This document shows, piece by piece, positions 24,408 through 40,917 of a DNA stretch of 64,000 bases. The notes beneath the pieces were generated by a model. The model saw only the letters and a program-made list of their open reading frames with translations. It did not search any database and had not been told where the DNA came from. This DNA is from Musa acuminata AAA Group. Its lineage: Eukaryota > Streptophyta > Magnoliopsida > Zingiberales > Musaceae. The stretch lies in NCBI RefSeq assembly GCF_036884655.1, contig NC_088357.1:4517001-4581000 (forward strand), written 5' to 3'. A program made the translations under genes and the position numbers. Positions within the stretch are counted from its first letter, which is position 1. Each line of letters opens with the position of its first letter.

Positions 24408-26420
24408 GCATTTCTGGGAGAACGACCTCCTCTTAAGTCTGCCTGCCGAATTGCAGCAACATTTTCTTCTTGCCTCAGATGTAAGATTGTAATAATATGG
24501 GATGGTATGGTTGATGCTATATTGTATTATGATAAGGATGAAATGTGATACCTGTTTGAGCTGGAAGTCAACTATAAATGAATTTGGTACCTCTCTTCTT
24601 CTTCTTCAGTAACTTAGCTTCTGTTCCAAGAGGATCAGCATCAAATTGGCTAATTAAAGATTTGAATTTGAAACGGATTGATCGAGGAACAAACCATTGT
24701 TCATAAAGTTGAATCACTCAGGCTCTACAGTTCACTATCCAGCTGGAAGCCATGGTGGTATGAACTCCTTCCATCAATGCCTCGAAACGTCTGCTCTTCT
24801 TTTCCTGTCTTATCAGTTGTGGTCTACCATTCATGTCCTTAAGGTGTATGATGTTTTGCCTCCAAAATTAAGCCAAAGCTTAGATTCACCTGTCTGCAAT
24901 ACTCGAGCAAGGACAAAGGTCTTGGAAGGTCATACGTCATCAACCCCTGCTGAGCTCTAAATTAAGCTTCTTAGCAGTGAATCATATTGTGTACCCTTTT
25001 ACCTGATTTCTTGTTGCTGAATCATAGTTCTGTACTTCCTTTTAACCACTGCAACTAAATCTGCTAGATGGATTCAAAGCTGTTTGGTGCAGATCCAAAT
25101 CTCACGGTCATGCCCCTGATCAAAGATAAACAGCTAGGGGAGACACTATCCGGAACATTAGAGGACATGCTGTGGCACCAACCATCCTAATCAGTGAACA
25201 TCTACATGTCTTTCCAACCAACCATCACTGAAGCAGCTCGGATTCACAAGCAATTTGTCTCAAATAATATTGATTTGGACTAATCATGTCACACCCACTA
25301 ATAATTATATATTTCAATCCCTTTTAGCACTCTCCAGCTAATATTTTTCAATCTCTTATGACATGATAGATCTAATGATTCATGTAAGTCTACTGTCTGC
25401 ATTAGGAATCCATCTCTGTAGGAGAATAGACAGTCTGATCAACTTGAAGGCCTTCACCAAGAAAGAAAAAAGTTGCTTCATATCACACATTTGGACTCAA
25501 ATCTCAATCCCCATATCAGCTATGCTTCAGCAATGATAACCAATATATAATGTGATTAGGTGAAACATTTACACCAAACAAGATGCACTGCCATGGCAAG
25601 AAAGCTTCTCTACCAAGAAGGGCTGGGCAATCTAACTCCCCTCGTATTAAATGCCATAAGATATGTATTGAATTCCTGTTCATACAGCTGGCCAAATCCA
25701 GATAAGAGAGTTTAAACATCCTTCTCAACCAACTGGCAATACGATCTTCTATCATTCACCAACTAATCAACATGAATGTCACAAACAAGTTACTGTTCCA
25801 TGATTTGGGCACATCATGTACCACTCATGTCATCCAATACCAATTAAAGTTTAAGATAAGTTACGATCATTAACATGTGATGCAAAAATAGAGGATAGGC
25901 TTTGATGTCATGGTAACATTCTTCACTTACAGAGATAAAAGCTGTGTGTTAGTCCTCCTCAGAACCTAATATGGTGTTGGTAAGAGCAGTTGTCCTTTGC
26001 TTTTACCAGATCTACGACTGTTAGTTTCTGCTGAGACGTCAGATCTACAGCTGTTTTCTGTAAAACCAAAAAAATTAATCACCACAGAAATAGAAATTCT
26101 TTCACTGATTAGCCTTAATGAAAAGAAATAAATTTGCTGAAAGTTAATGTTCAGTACTAAAGTATTAATGCTTACACACATGTAAACAAAAAACAAGTAA
26201 CCATTGAACTACTGATTATTTTTACTGTGAGGGAGATTAATATCTTCTGGGATGCAAATCTCAGAGAACATGACCAGTTCTCACGATTGGTGAGAACCAG
26301 AAATTGTAGATGATGGTGATTCATGACACACAAGTGCTACATTACCATCGTTTAAGGTGTTGTACAACATGTCTTTTCCTCGTGATACAAACATATTGCT
26401 GGCATGTTCCTTTAGAATTT
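24408..26420. other. Convergent intergenic region
   Basis: Lies between the 3' ends of the plus-strand bHLH gene and the minus-strand kinesin gene and holds both 3' untranslated regions. Open frames here are short, lack ATG starts or match nothing known. Confidence 0.55.
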
Positions 26421-29400
26421 TTAGATATTGCACCTATCATAACCAGCAAACCATGAATTAGGATCTGTGTCCATTGATAATTCAGTATCCCCTCTCTTGC
26501 AGAAAGGTTCAAAGTCCTCTGTCCATCTCTGCTCACTCTTTCCTTCCTCAGATTTGGGCACTTCAGAATCATCAAATTCTGTGTGTTCAAGAGCTTCTTT
26601 TGACGAACGTGATTCTGCAAGTATCTGTTTCAACGAAATAATTTCTCTATCATGATTCTTCTTCAAGCTATCTATCTCTTCGTTTGCCTTCTCAGTCTCT
26701 TTCTCTGCCAGTAATGCTCTTTTCTGCAAGATGTAGAGCAAAGTAAGAAATATAAGCATAGATCAACAGAAAGCAAAAAAATAAAAGGGTTCAGAAAGAG
26801 AATTAAGATATAAGCATAAACCAACTGAACACACAACACAGGATTTTATTTAGTAATATCCAATAGATGTTTGACCATAACTGACTTGGCACCAGAGAAT
26901 ATATATTCATGAACCACTTGTTGCTTAATCTTGGTGAGATATAAGAAATTTTTTGTAGTATTTTGTGGTGAGATATAAGGAATATATCACTCTTTATCCC
27001 TCAACAGGCCTCCAACATCAGCAACTGATTATACTGTTTAGATAAAATCAACACTATTTGAAGGTAATAACCAAAGCAATGCTACGAAAGGTCCTTAAGG
27101 TATGAGCTTAAGCCAGTAAGTAACCATAAACAAAAATCATGAAGGAGACTAAAGGTAAAAGGTGTGATTTCTCTTATCATTTGATAGACAGCAGGTGCCC
27201 ATGATAAAGAATAAAGCATACTCTATGTCCTCTCTCTTTTTTATGCTAGTAATAAGTTGTACTTGGTATTTCCGTAGAGCCTTCAGGACATGTACAACAG
27301 CCAAACAATATATATACAGTTGTACATATGAATCTTAATGTGGGAACAAATTTACGGGGAAAAAAAAAAGAAAGGTACCTCGGCAATTGCAGCAGTTTCC
27401 TCTGCTTCTTTTAGCCGCACAAGAAGCTCACCAGCAGCCTGTAGAGCTTCAGCAGTGTCTCTGAGTTGGGTTTGAAGGGCTTTATTTTCATCCCTCCATT
27501 GTTGCCTTTCCCTTCCTCTTTCTGATTTTAAGACTGAAATTTCAGCTGCAAGAGATTTAACGAACTTTGACTCAGCATCCTTGACTCCCACTTCTGCTGC
27601 TGCTTCCATAACATTATCAATATCATCACTGATTTTCCGATTCCTTAAAAGCAGTGCAGTGTGTTTCTCCTGAAGTTCAGCATACTGTTCTAGAATGCGG
27701 GTATGACCCTGCATAGCAGTTTGTAGTGCCTCTTTCAGCTCCTCGGCACATTTTTTCTCAGATTCAAGTTCCAATTTTAATTTTTCAGCCACAGATCGAC
27801 TTGCTTCAAGTGCAAGCTTAAGTTCTTCAACAAGAGAAGAATTGCTCTCTCTTTCTGTCCAACTACCCTTCTCTACTTCGACTTTATTACCAGCACTTAT
27901 TTCATCCAAATCTGTTGTTGTGCTGAGTCTGCCCTGATGAGTTAATTGAATCAAAGAACAAGGTTTTTTGGTTGATTCAGCAGAAGAGGATTCCATGTAG
28001 TATTTCAATTGACTTCTTAAATCCTGAATCTCTTCCATTAAAACATCCCTCTCGCCCATAACAAAGAAGTTTCTATAGCCATCAAGCTCATCTTGCACTC
28101 TTTTCAGCTCGATATTTACCCGTGAAACTTCTGGATCATTCTCGTATTTCTCTTTGAGAAGCTACAGTTTGACATTAAAGTTTTAAAATCAGTAAGAAGT
28201 TTTGATAAAAAGCTTGGTAACTGCAGAAATGAAAGGATATCAAACACAGAAACAAGTATCTGTAAGACCTTATGTTCATTCACAAGAGCAATAAACTCTT
28301 CCTCCATGAACTCCTCGGTAGGCAGAATACCATCCATAAGTCTCTCAAGACGAGAGATTTTATCCTCACGGGTTTGAGCAATCATTGCATTGCATTCCCG
28401 TTCATATTTATATTGTTGGACCTGCAAGATCCACAGCAATGAGAAACATAACAAATAATAAACTCAATAAGAAACTCAAAAAGTGGAAAAGGAACAAGCA
28501 CCAAACGCTCTAGCTGCATAATTTCGGCAGCTTGCTTTGCAGAATGATCTTCAAGTGCCATTTCTCGTCTGATTGATCCTGCCAAAACTTGCTCCACTGC
28601 CTATGTAGTCATAAAAAGATGTTAAGAACTTTTTCTTTTTTGAGGGATGAGGGAAAGATACCCAATAATTCACCACAATCTAATAGATCCAAGACAAAAA
28701 AGACTTGGGAACAAACAAAATTATGAATTGTTCATCTTATAATTTGAGACCTACTTTTGGTACATGCATCTTGAGTTTCTCAGTTGGTATCAATCCATCA
28801 ACAGGTACCAGTTGCAGATCCTTGCTTCTGTTGCCATCTTTATTTTCATCTTCTGAAATTGCATTTTTGCAGTAACTACATATATTAGGTAGATCTTCTA
28901 GCTCTTCAAGTGCTTGAATTCCAACATCAACCTTGTTTACTGGGATAAGTGGCTTGCCTTCAGTTGGCCTAACAGAAAACCTGAATGATGACCTTCTCAA
29001 GACTGAGTTCTGCTGCCAATTATCAATAACTTGACGACCATGTTGGAGACTAGCAGTCAGGTGTTCAGTTGGTTTAAGGGAACTCCTTTTTATTTGACTC
29101 AAAGAAGCATCTAAGGATAGAGCTTCAGTTGATGCATTCACAGCTCCTGAACTTGATTTCACATTTTCCAGAATATTCTTTTGAGATGCTGACATTGATA
29201 ATGATGTCCTAAGACTCTTCCTGCTAGTGGAAGTATCGACTATAGGTGAACTGTTCAAAGTAGGTGACTGAAGAACTGGAGATGTGTGGCAAGGTTCAAT
29301 GCTAAGATTGGATGGCGATAATATGGTATTTGAAGAGAGGTCAGAGTTATAAGATGGGTCAGCAAGCATGATTTGCCCATTTTCTACTGAAGGTTTTCTT

Positions 29401-32400
29401 TCAGTAGGCAATTCACTATCTGAAAGAACATGAATCATTTCATCATGCATTATTACTTCACGGTTGGCATCCAGTTGACTGTCTAGATCATCACCAATAG
29501 AAGCAATTGCTTTTCCATCGGACTTTGCAGGGACTTGGCATGATCCTGTTTCCCTCAACTCGAAATCCTGAACACAAAAATCTGATTAACTCCATACACA
29601 GGCTTAGATCTGCACATTTGCTGTGTACTATGAAGAAATCTATTACTATTTTATCTGTGTACTACGAAGAAATCTATTACTATTATATATAAAGGGCCTT
29701 ACATTTTCTTTTGACACTGTCAGATCTGCAGACAATCTATCTACACAAGGAGATACTTGGGAAGCAGCATGGACACATGGCATCTCAACATCATTTTCAT
29801 CAATTTCCATCTCTTCATCACTGTCGTCATTGACAATAGGTAATGGTGTGGGACGAGTAAGGCTCATTTTCAATATATGCAAACTTCTTCGAGCATTCCA
29901 TCCTGTTGAGTAACCTCCATTGTTGTCTGAAGATCCATTAGATTTCATACGCAGAAGTTCATCCTATTAAAGGCATAGTTAAACAAAGTTCAATGAGCAT
30001 TAGCTGCAAAATTAAGATTACCAACAACTTCAATGTGGTGACAGAACTGTTATCAAACGCTACCTTCAGTAGGCGTATCTGCTCACGCAGAACATTAACA
30101 TCGTCCTGCATTATTTCATTTACAACTGCCTTGTTCCGTATTGCTTTTGCACGCTGGGCAAACCGTAAGGTGCTCAATGTTTCATTCTTACAGCTGCATT
30201 CATCAATAATTCCATGTCAAAACAGAAAATTTTAGGACAGAAAATGGATGCAGGGCCTCTAGTTTACCTTCGCGATGGTGAAATAGCACATATCATTGCT
30301 AGTTTTGCGTTACCACCAAGAGATTCCTGCAATAAAAATGTCAGCTTGGAATCTCGGTAAGGAATATGCCTCTGTTTTCCAGAATGCGAAACTTCAGCAA
30401 GAATATTAATCAAATTCCTGCAATACACAAATGAATATCAGTAAGATTAGCTTTGAGAGCATAACCTGGTATTGTCTTATCCATGCAATTTCTGGTAATT
30501 GACATTTTGAGATGACAAATTCTACTTATGAAAGAACCAATTCATAGAAGACATATGATGATAGTGAAAAGCAAATAACATTCAGGTACTATTCAAAAAG
30601 AATATGAGCCAAACTATTGTTTCCAGCATTTCAGCAGTGATGCAAAACGATACAAAACTTTCTGGGTAAGCAAATTAATTTTCAAGGAAATTTGGCTCGT
30701 ATAATTAAACTAAAGCTGTTGTAACTGATAAATAATTACAACCCATAGACCATATACACCAAAAAATAAGATAAAATGTTGTGTCATGTTAACTGGGATG
30801 AAGTATGATGGTTATCAACATATATCAACAGGCAATCTCTTTGATGTGAGGCAAGTAACCTAAATAATCCTACATGTGATATACTGAGACTCTGAGAGAG
30901 CTACACTTAAAGTAGAGAGCTTTGCATTTAATACTCTTAAATAGGACATAATTATATCCAGATAAACTCTTTTTCCTAACTAGAAAGGCAGATGGAGTTA
31001 TATGTAAGGCTATGCCTGAAATTCTCTAGACTGTTCTGGTCTCTCATAGACCTAATGTTAGAGGCTCCCCACACTCATCAGGCCTGTGAGAGGTGACAAC
31101 TCCCATTAGAATTTCAAGAGTAATTAGGCCCACCTAACTAGCAGTGTCCCCTAAATGTTGACAGCAACAGGTAATCTGGCTGCCACTTTCTTGGCAAGCA
31201 AAGCAAGTCTTCTGTTTGTTTGTTCTCTTCACATTCTAAATACCATTTTGCTCAGCATCAAGTTCAACTTGTGCCTGATAGTTCCCAAGGACCAACTTCA
31301 TGCATTTGTGTATAAAAACATCTAATTAATGTCTAACGATCATGTATTTGAAAGTTTTGATTGATGTGATGTGCTTGTGCAGAGGGCGTACAAGGGCCTA
31401 TCACAAGATTGCTTTAGAGTATTGAAACACACTACATCCAACAAATTTACATAAGAAACAGAACAAACAAATGGAAAAGTATAGTGGTATTTCTGTCCTC
31501 TTAAACAATATGTTCATCATAAATCTCACTGGCTCAAGAGAGCATGATTTTATCTACTCGTATTATCACAATATAGGTGATTAGTATTTTTGGATGACAT
31601 TTACAGAACTATATTTATTATTTAATCACCATAGCCCATTTCTTAAAAATAATAACTAGGGTATGCACAAAAAAGATATATTCTAGCATGTATGTCACAA
31701 TCAAAGCTTTATTGTTGTTCAGTATATATTTTATTTCTATATGTTGTAAGACATTGCATATCTATGTGGCCTGTATGTAATAATTATAAGTTTACAACTA
31801 CATTTGTAAGTTTCAAATTCATATTTATACACCAAGTAATGAAATGAATGTGAACAAGACTTGAGTGATGTATATATGCAACTTGATTGATCATGATTGC
31901 ATATTGGGTACTGAGACAAAAGAATAAGTACTTAAACTGAAAAGATACCCAAGTTGCGACAGGGAACGATTAATATTCCCAGCTTCCTTTAAACGTTCCC
32001 CTCCTGCACCTGTTTGTTTTTGCCTTTCAGATCCTGCCAGATCAACAAGGTTGATCCTGCTAGTCTTTAAGCTCACTAAGCCATCTGTCACGCTCTACAA
32101 GATTTTAATATAAGAAAGGTGTCTCAGAATTAACTATAATAAAGCGAAGGAATAAAACATATCTGCTATGTACCATCTGATGTTTAAAGGATGCAGCAAG
32201 CTTTTTTTATTGTCAACCTAATCAGACAACTTCCATTAGAATGTAAATTTCACTAATCTGTATGATTTAGCTATCTATCTTTTGATAAAAAGTTATATAA
32301 AAGCAAGTAATCTTAAAAGCATGATAGAACAGATGAGATCCTACATCAAAGATATGTCATATGTGCCCACTGTTAGCAAAAAGAGCACCTCTGAAAATTT

Positions 32401-35400
32401 GGTGTTCACAGAATGAGGAAGTGAAGACACTGAATTCAATAAAGAAAGCAATACATAATGCATGATATTTGTAATCTTAATTTGATAAAATTGAAGCTCA
32501 ACACCAGAACCTATAATGGATGATATTATCAGTACTCCATTGAAGTAACATGAAATAAAAGCAATACTGCTTCATGTCAAAATGATACTAGATTCTTATT
32601 TTCGGAGGCCAAGACATACTATCATCATCATCTAATATCATTATAACATCTCAATTTGTAGTACAAACTTTGAAGTATATCAAAAGAAGAATAGAGATGC
32701 CACCTTAGAACGAGACTCAATGATGCAAGTAAACACACAATGAGATCGCGAACTTTCCACATTTATACTTGTTGCACCAGTCCTCCTGTTTGCAAGTCCC
32801 TGTATGTGTAAAGGAGAGCAGTATATGGGCATAATTATACTAAACAAAAGCTTAAAAAAATTCTTAGTTAATCCAAGAAACAGCTCCATATTCAAGACCT
32901 TCATCAAATGTTGAAGTCATATATTTCAGTAAATATTGAACTATTTACATTTTACAGAACCCTGTGTCTGATCCAGATTCTGAATATCCAACTTCTGAGT
33001 ACACAGCAACAATCACTGAATACCCAAAGGAGACAGTAAATAAGTAAAACCAATAACACATCAAACTGGACTGGATAGGCCTTCTTGGAAGCCCATGCTT
33101 GAGATTCTTAAGCATATATTCCCTCAAAAGCATATCAATTGGAAGTATGGTTGCATCTCATCTGCTGGCATTAATTGTTTGATTAATAGGTTTCCCTCTA
33201 CTTGATTTACTAGCCATCAAGGGTGAGATAATTGGCTGTATGCATACCTGTTTGTACTTGCTAACTAGAGCTTATCCAGCCATTGGCATGAATTTTATTC
33301 TCAACACAAGATGATCATGATTACCTTGACTAGGAATTCAGCATTCCTCATTTAACGCATGCATATGATGTATGAAGTTCTCAATACATCATTTGATTAG
33401 CCTATTGCAAACACCTTTGGTACAAATATATATTCTAAGTTTTTGAAACATACAGGCTATGGAATCAATAGAAAACCTGAATTACTACAAGAAGGCAACA
33501 AATGATCTTTTTGAGATATTGTGTCGACAATCACATGCAACAATAGTATAGGGCTAATTACATATTATCCCCTGTAGTTAGACCTCCTTAACATCTCAAT
33601 CGTTAGACTTAAAAAATTTATATTGGAATCTCTATAGTTATAAAAATGAAACATCTAGGTCCATTTACCCTAATATCATCAATTTTATCGATGAAAACAC
33701 AAAAACAAAAAACAAAGAGATAATTTCAATCATTCCCGTTGGTGATGGTGGACGATGATGGTGGTGACAGACGACGACGTTGGAAGTCGTAGGTGGTTGT
33801 TGTGGATGAGGAGAGCAGCGAAGAGAGATGAGGGCCGCTCATCGACGTCAACGCAATTGTCGAACAACCATCGATGCTAATGCAATGAACGGCCCTTTCG
33901 CCACTCTATATTTGCGTCGACGCTGATGCAGATACCGAGTGGCCCTTTCGCTGCTCGACGCAGCCCTTTCGCCACTCTATTTGCGTCGGCATCGATGCAG
34001 ATACCGAGAGGCCCTTACGTCGCTCGACAACTACGTCGACGCCGATGAGCAACCCTCACCTTTCGCCACCACTCTCCTCATCCACAATAGTCATCCGTCG
34101 CTTCCAACGACATCATTGTCCTCCACCACCAATGGGAATGATTAAAATTACCTTTTTGCCTATTAATTTTGTATTTCCATTGGTAAGACCAACGACGTTA
34201 GAGTAAATGGACCTAAATGTTTCACTTTCATAACTATAAGGATTCCAATGTAAGGAGGATTCCAACCAATGCATCAAGATAAAACAAAGGCATCAATGGT
34301 TTGCATAAGAAGATTATAGCAACAAAATAGTACATTCATAAAAAATATAGAGAAAGAATAATATACAGATGACGAATGCTTAATTATTTTAATATGTTAA
34401 ATGGATTTTTCTATAAGTGAATGCATTCCACTTCAATTAAAATAAAGACATTGTGTCCTAACAGCAAATGTAAACATACAACGACATCATAATTTGACCA
34501 ATATAAACCAACACAAAATGAAATAAGAGGAAAGGTAGCACTGAACAAGTAAGAAGGAATGACATGGTTATGGGTAGTATAACATGAAGAGCGCTTTACT
34601 TTAAAGCTTAAGTCATAAAAGAAAGTTGTCCAAAAGAAAATAGATTAAACAAACAAAATTGATGAAGATGATATTTATTTGAGACAATAGTGCTCAAAGC
34701 CACAAGTTAGCAATATATCAAGCATATTCCAAACTAATATGAGAGCACATAAAGGAATTGATAAAAGAAATAATTGTTTTGCCATCATTTCTGATCTATC
34801 CGCAAGATTATAGGCAATTGTCAAAATTTCTTATTTGATGCTTATTGATATTAAGCATACAACCGTAAAGGAGTTTGAGAAAATAATATGTGAATTTCAC
34901 CTTCATCAACAAATTATTTACATCCTTCACTGTAGATACATACTCCTCTGTCAAATAGTCCACATAAACACCAGTTCTTACATCTTCCCTGATCTGAAAG
35001 ATATCACCAAAGTTTCATCAAAAAATAAACAAGAATGTCATGGGCAAGTAATAAGAAACAGTGAAAGAAAAAAATTTTGTTTGTCACCTGGAGATTTCTT
35101 TGAGTTGGTTCCAACAAGTCGGTGATCTGTTCATTGTAGATCTGTAAACCCAAGAACCTGACAAATCAGGTAATAGCATTGCAACAAAGCTAGAGATACT
35201 TGGAATATCAGGTAGCATCAGCACACTTGCCTCCAAGAAGGAACAACGGCACTGGTAATTCAGCTGCTTGTCGGAGTGCTTAGATTGTTCCTGGGATATT
35301 ACATCTTTAAGCACAACGCTGGCAAAATTTCATATAAAGCAGAAGTTCTAAAGTTGTTTACTTCATCTATGCGACAAAATAGCCTCTCAAAAACACGCGG

Positions 35401-36308
35401 AGTCAATCCTCGGTCGGTGCTAGATGCACCCTCTGACATAACACTGGGAGGCCCCCACATAGTATAAGTCTTTCCACTTCCGGTCTTTACCAAAGAAATC
35501 AACAGGAAACAATTAATGCAGCATTTTTTACACACAAGTCCGTCAGAAGAAAGAAGCCCTACAGAGATCAAAACACAGAAGCAGTCTTCACCTGCCCATA
35601 TGCAAATATAGAGCTGTTGAACCCAGCCAAACAATTCTCCACCAACGGAAGCCCAACGAGTCGAAATATATCTTCCTGGCGTTCAATTCCAGCAAAAAAT
35701 TTAGGAGCTTTCTAAAGCATTTACCTATAAATTCTATAAACGGGAATATTTCGGACTCCACTGAATCAAACAGGTACACCCACCTGTGTGGATCTGATAT
35801 CAGCTACCGAATCAAAGGTGAACGTGTGATCAAGAATTGAAAGAGAGTTCACAGAGGCCTTCTCCACAATCAGATCGGCTTCTTCCTCCTGCTTGCCCGG
35901 AGGCCGCATCCTCACGATCACCTACTTAACCCAACAAATCGCTCTCATGCAAAGCCAACAAGCGCAGCCGTCAACAATAATCCTAAAATATACCTGAACG
36001 CCAGAATCCGGCACCGACGAGGGCGGAACCCCATTCTCGGCGATGGTTTCCAAGATGAGCTTCCTCTTGAGCGGGTTGGCGGAGTGTTTGGAGGCGAGCG
36101 GCGGGCGAGGGGGAAGGGGGCTACGGTTCTTGGCGGAGAGGGGCTTTCCGCCAGGCGCATGGCTGTGGAATGGGGACCGATCCGGCGGCGCGGGGCAGGG
36201 GTCGACGTTCTCCTTGGGGATCCGAGGCGGCCGCTGCTTGTGCGAGGAAGGAGCGAGGGTTTCGGAGGGCGGAACCCTAGTGCTCCTAGGACTCGTGAAG
36301 GCTTTCAT
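26421..36308 (-). CDS. KIN12A: Kinesin-12 phragmoplast motor (PAKRP1/KIN12A-B type)
   Basis: N-terminal motor kinesin which in Arabidopsis concentrates at phragmoplast microtubule plus ends and supports cell-plate formation. Seventeen exons: 35994-36308, 35784-35921, 35592-35675, 35362-35484, 35231-35290, 35088-35141, 34901-34993, 32704-32799, 31949-32094, 30268-30417, 30064-30193, 29703-29963, 28755-29567, 28502-28600, 28269-28421, 27379-28161 and 26421-26723. They give 1266 residues, close to the roughly 1290 of the family. Residues 1-105 are a Pro/Arg/Lys-rich leader. The motor (106 to about 450) has the P-loop GQTGSGKT (178-185), NVESSRSH switch I (302-309) and DLAGSE switch II (339-344). 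A low-complexity acidic and Ser-rich middle (464-821) leads to coiled coils (822 to about 1215). The tail ends [11 protein letters not shown], as I recall the family ending. Intron 5 uses a GC donor. Intron 7 (1.9-2.1 kb) holds a MITE-like element. KIN12A versus KIN12B cannot be separated here. Confidence 0.94.
33551..34260. mobile_element. MITE-like foldback element in kinesin intron 7
   Basis: The left part (ATTGGAATC, then CTATAGTTAT and AAACATCTAGGTCCATTTAC, about 33625-33670) is the inverted match of AGTAAATGGACCTAAATGTT, ATAACTATA and GATTCCAAT at about 34203-34250. Further in, CATTCCCGTTGGTGATGGTGG (33731 on) mirrors the CCACCACCAATGGGAATG at about 34120-34138, so most of the element can fold back. 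A block of about 71 bases (CCCTTTCGCCACTCTAT...GATGCAGATACCGAG) is present twice, at about 33893 and 33964. The right end stops about 70 bases short of the terminus seen on the left, so it is truncated or diverged. No transposase. Confidence 0.7.
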
Positions 36309-37290
36309 GGAGATCGAAGAGAGAGGGAAGCGGGAACGAGATCGGAAGTTCGGAACCCTAACAGCGAGACAGAGACGTTGAGAGATGAGGGTGAAGAGGG
36401 GGGAATGGGAGGTTTAAATCCGATAAGGGTATAAACGTAATTTTAATTCTAAGGGGCCGAGAAAAGGCCGTTCAAATTTTTGGGGCATACGATTACCCGC
36501 GGATCAGCGTACGATGGGGTTTATGAGGCGGTGCGAAGGGCTTCAGCCACGAGACCATGGGCAAAGTTCGTGATGGAACGGTTTCGTTAGAGTGCACCTC
36601 TCTTTCATCACGATGAGTATGTTTGGAGCAAATAATGTAATTACAAATCTGTATTTAATAATAATTAAATCATCTTATATTATGGAACAGTTTCTATTTC
36701 CCACTTTGTAAAATCATAAATTTCTATGGTTTTAACCAAAAAGATGTAATTTTGAGAGAAGATAGATTTAATAGATAATTTGACCATGTAATTTATATGG
36801 AAAATGGGAAATGAATGAACATTATGCATATATCTTTTGATTTGTGTTATATTTCACTATTTAGAAATTTGAACATTATATTCAACATTTAGAATAGCCC
36901 ACTATTTCATTTAAAGATCATATTATTCCGCTAACATAAGGCTTTAAAAATATAGGCAAAAATTACGCAGCTCATCAATACGACACACGCAATACTTTTC
37001 TTTACCGGTTCGAATACGAAGTAGCTCTACTGCAAGCAATTCCAATTGACGGTTACGAACAATGGATCACGAGGGAAGAAGACATACCAAGAACAAATTG
37101 TCCACACGGATTAAACATGATGGAAACAAAGATAATTTATGGTAGCTACAAAAGTATTACGAAGCCTTGAATGAGCGAGCATTAAATAAGGTTCACTTGA
37201 AGATGAAACTAACAAGGTTCCTTAAGCTGATGCAAAGCAATTGCACAGGTTCTCATTCGGAACTAACTGAAGAAATGACCGAAGCATTAC
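36309..37290. other. Kinesin promoter and eS8 3' flank
   Basis: Upstream region of the minus-strand kinesin gene next to the 3' end of the ribosomal protein gene. No coding content. Two AACGG cores of the kind found in mitosis-specific activator elements occur here, at 36468-36472 (minus) and 36577-36581 (plus). Confidence 0.55.
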
Positions 37291-40803
<3,513 letters not shown>

Positions 40804-40897
40804 ATTGTCCGGTCGCGGCAAGCAGCTTCCTCTCTCTCCCCGGTACTTCTGCCGCCGCCCTCGTCGCTCCTCTCTCTCGCACACCCTCCCTGCCCTC

Positions 40898-40917
40898 AAA
40901 CCCTAGCCTTTTATATC
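40898..40917 (-). promoter_or_regulatory. Telo-box and TATA box of the eS8 gene
   Basis: AAACCCTAGCC at 40898-40908 is a telo-box-like element, common in plant ribosomal protein promoters. The adjoining CTTTTATATC (40908-40917) reads GATATAAAAG on the coding strand. Both sit about 95-115 bases before the start codon. Confidence 0.6.

Noticed and set aside
24697..24960. 87-codon frame downstream of the bHLH gene as a separate gene or last exon
   Set aside because: It begins with a non-ATG codon, shows no motif, and no splice join from the bHLH gene leads into it convincingly.
33939..34145. Small open frame in kinesin intron 7
   Set aside because: It falls inside the foldback element and covers its internal duplicated block, so it is transposon sequence.
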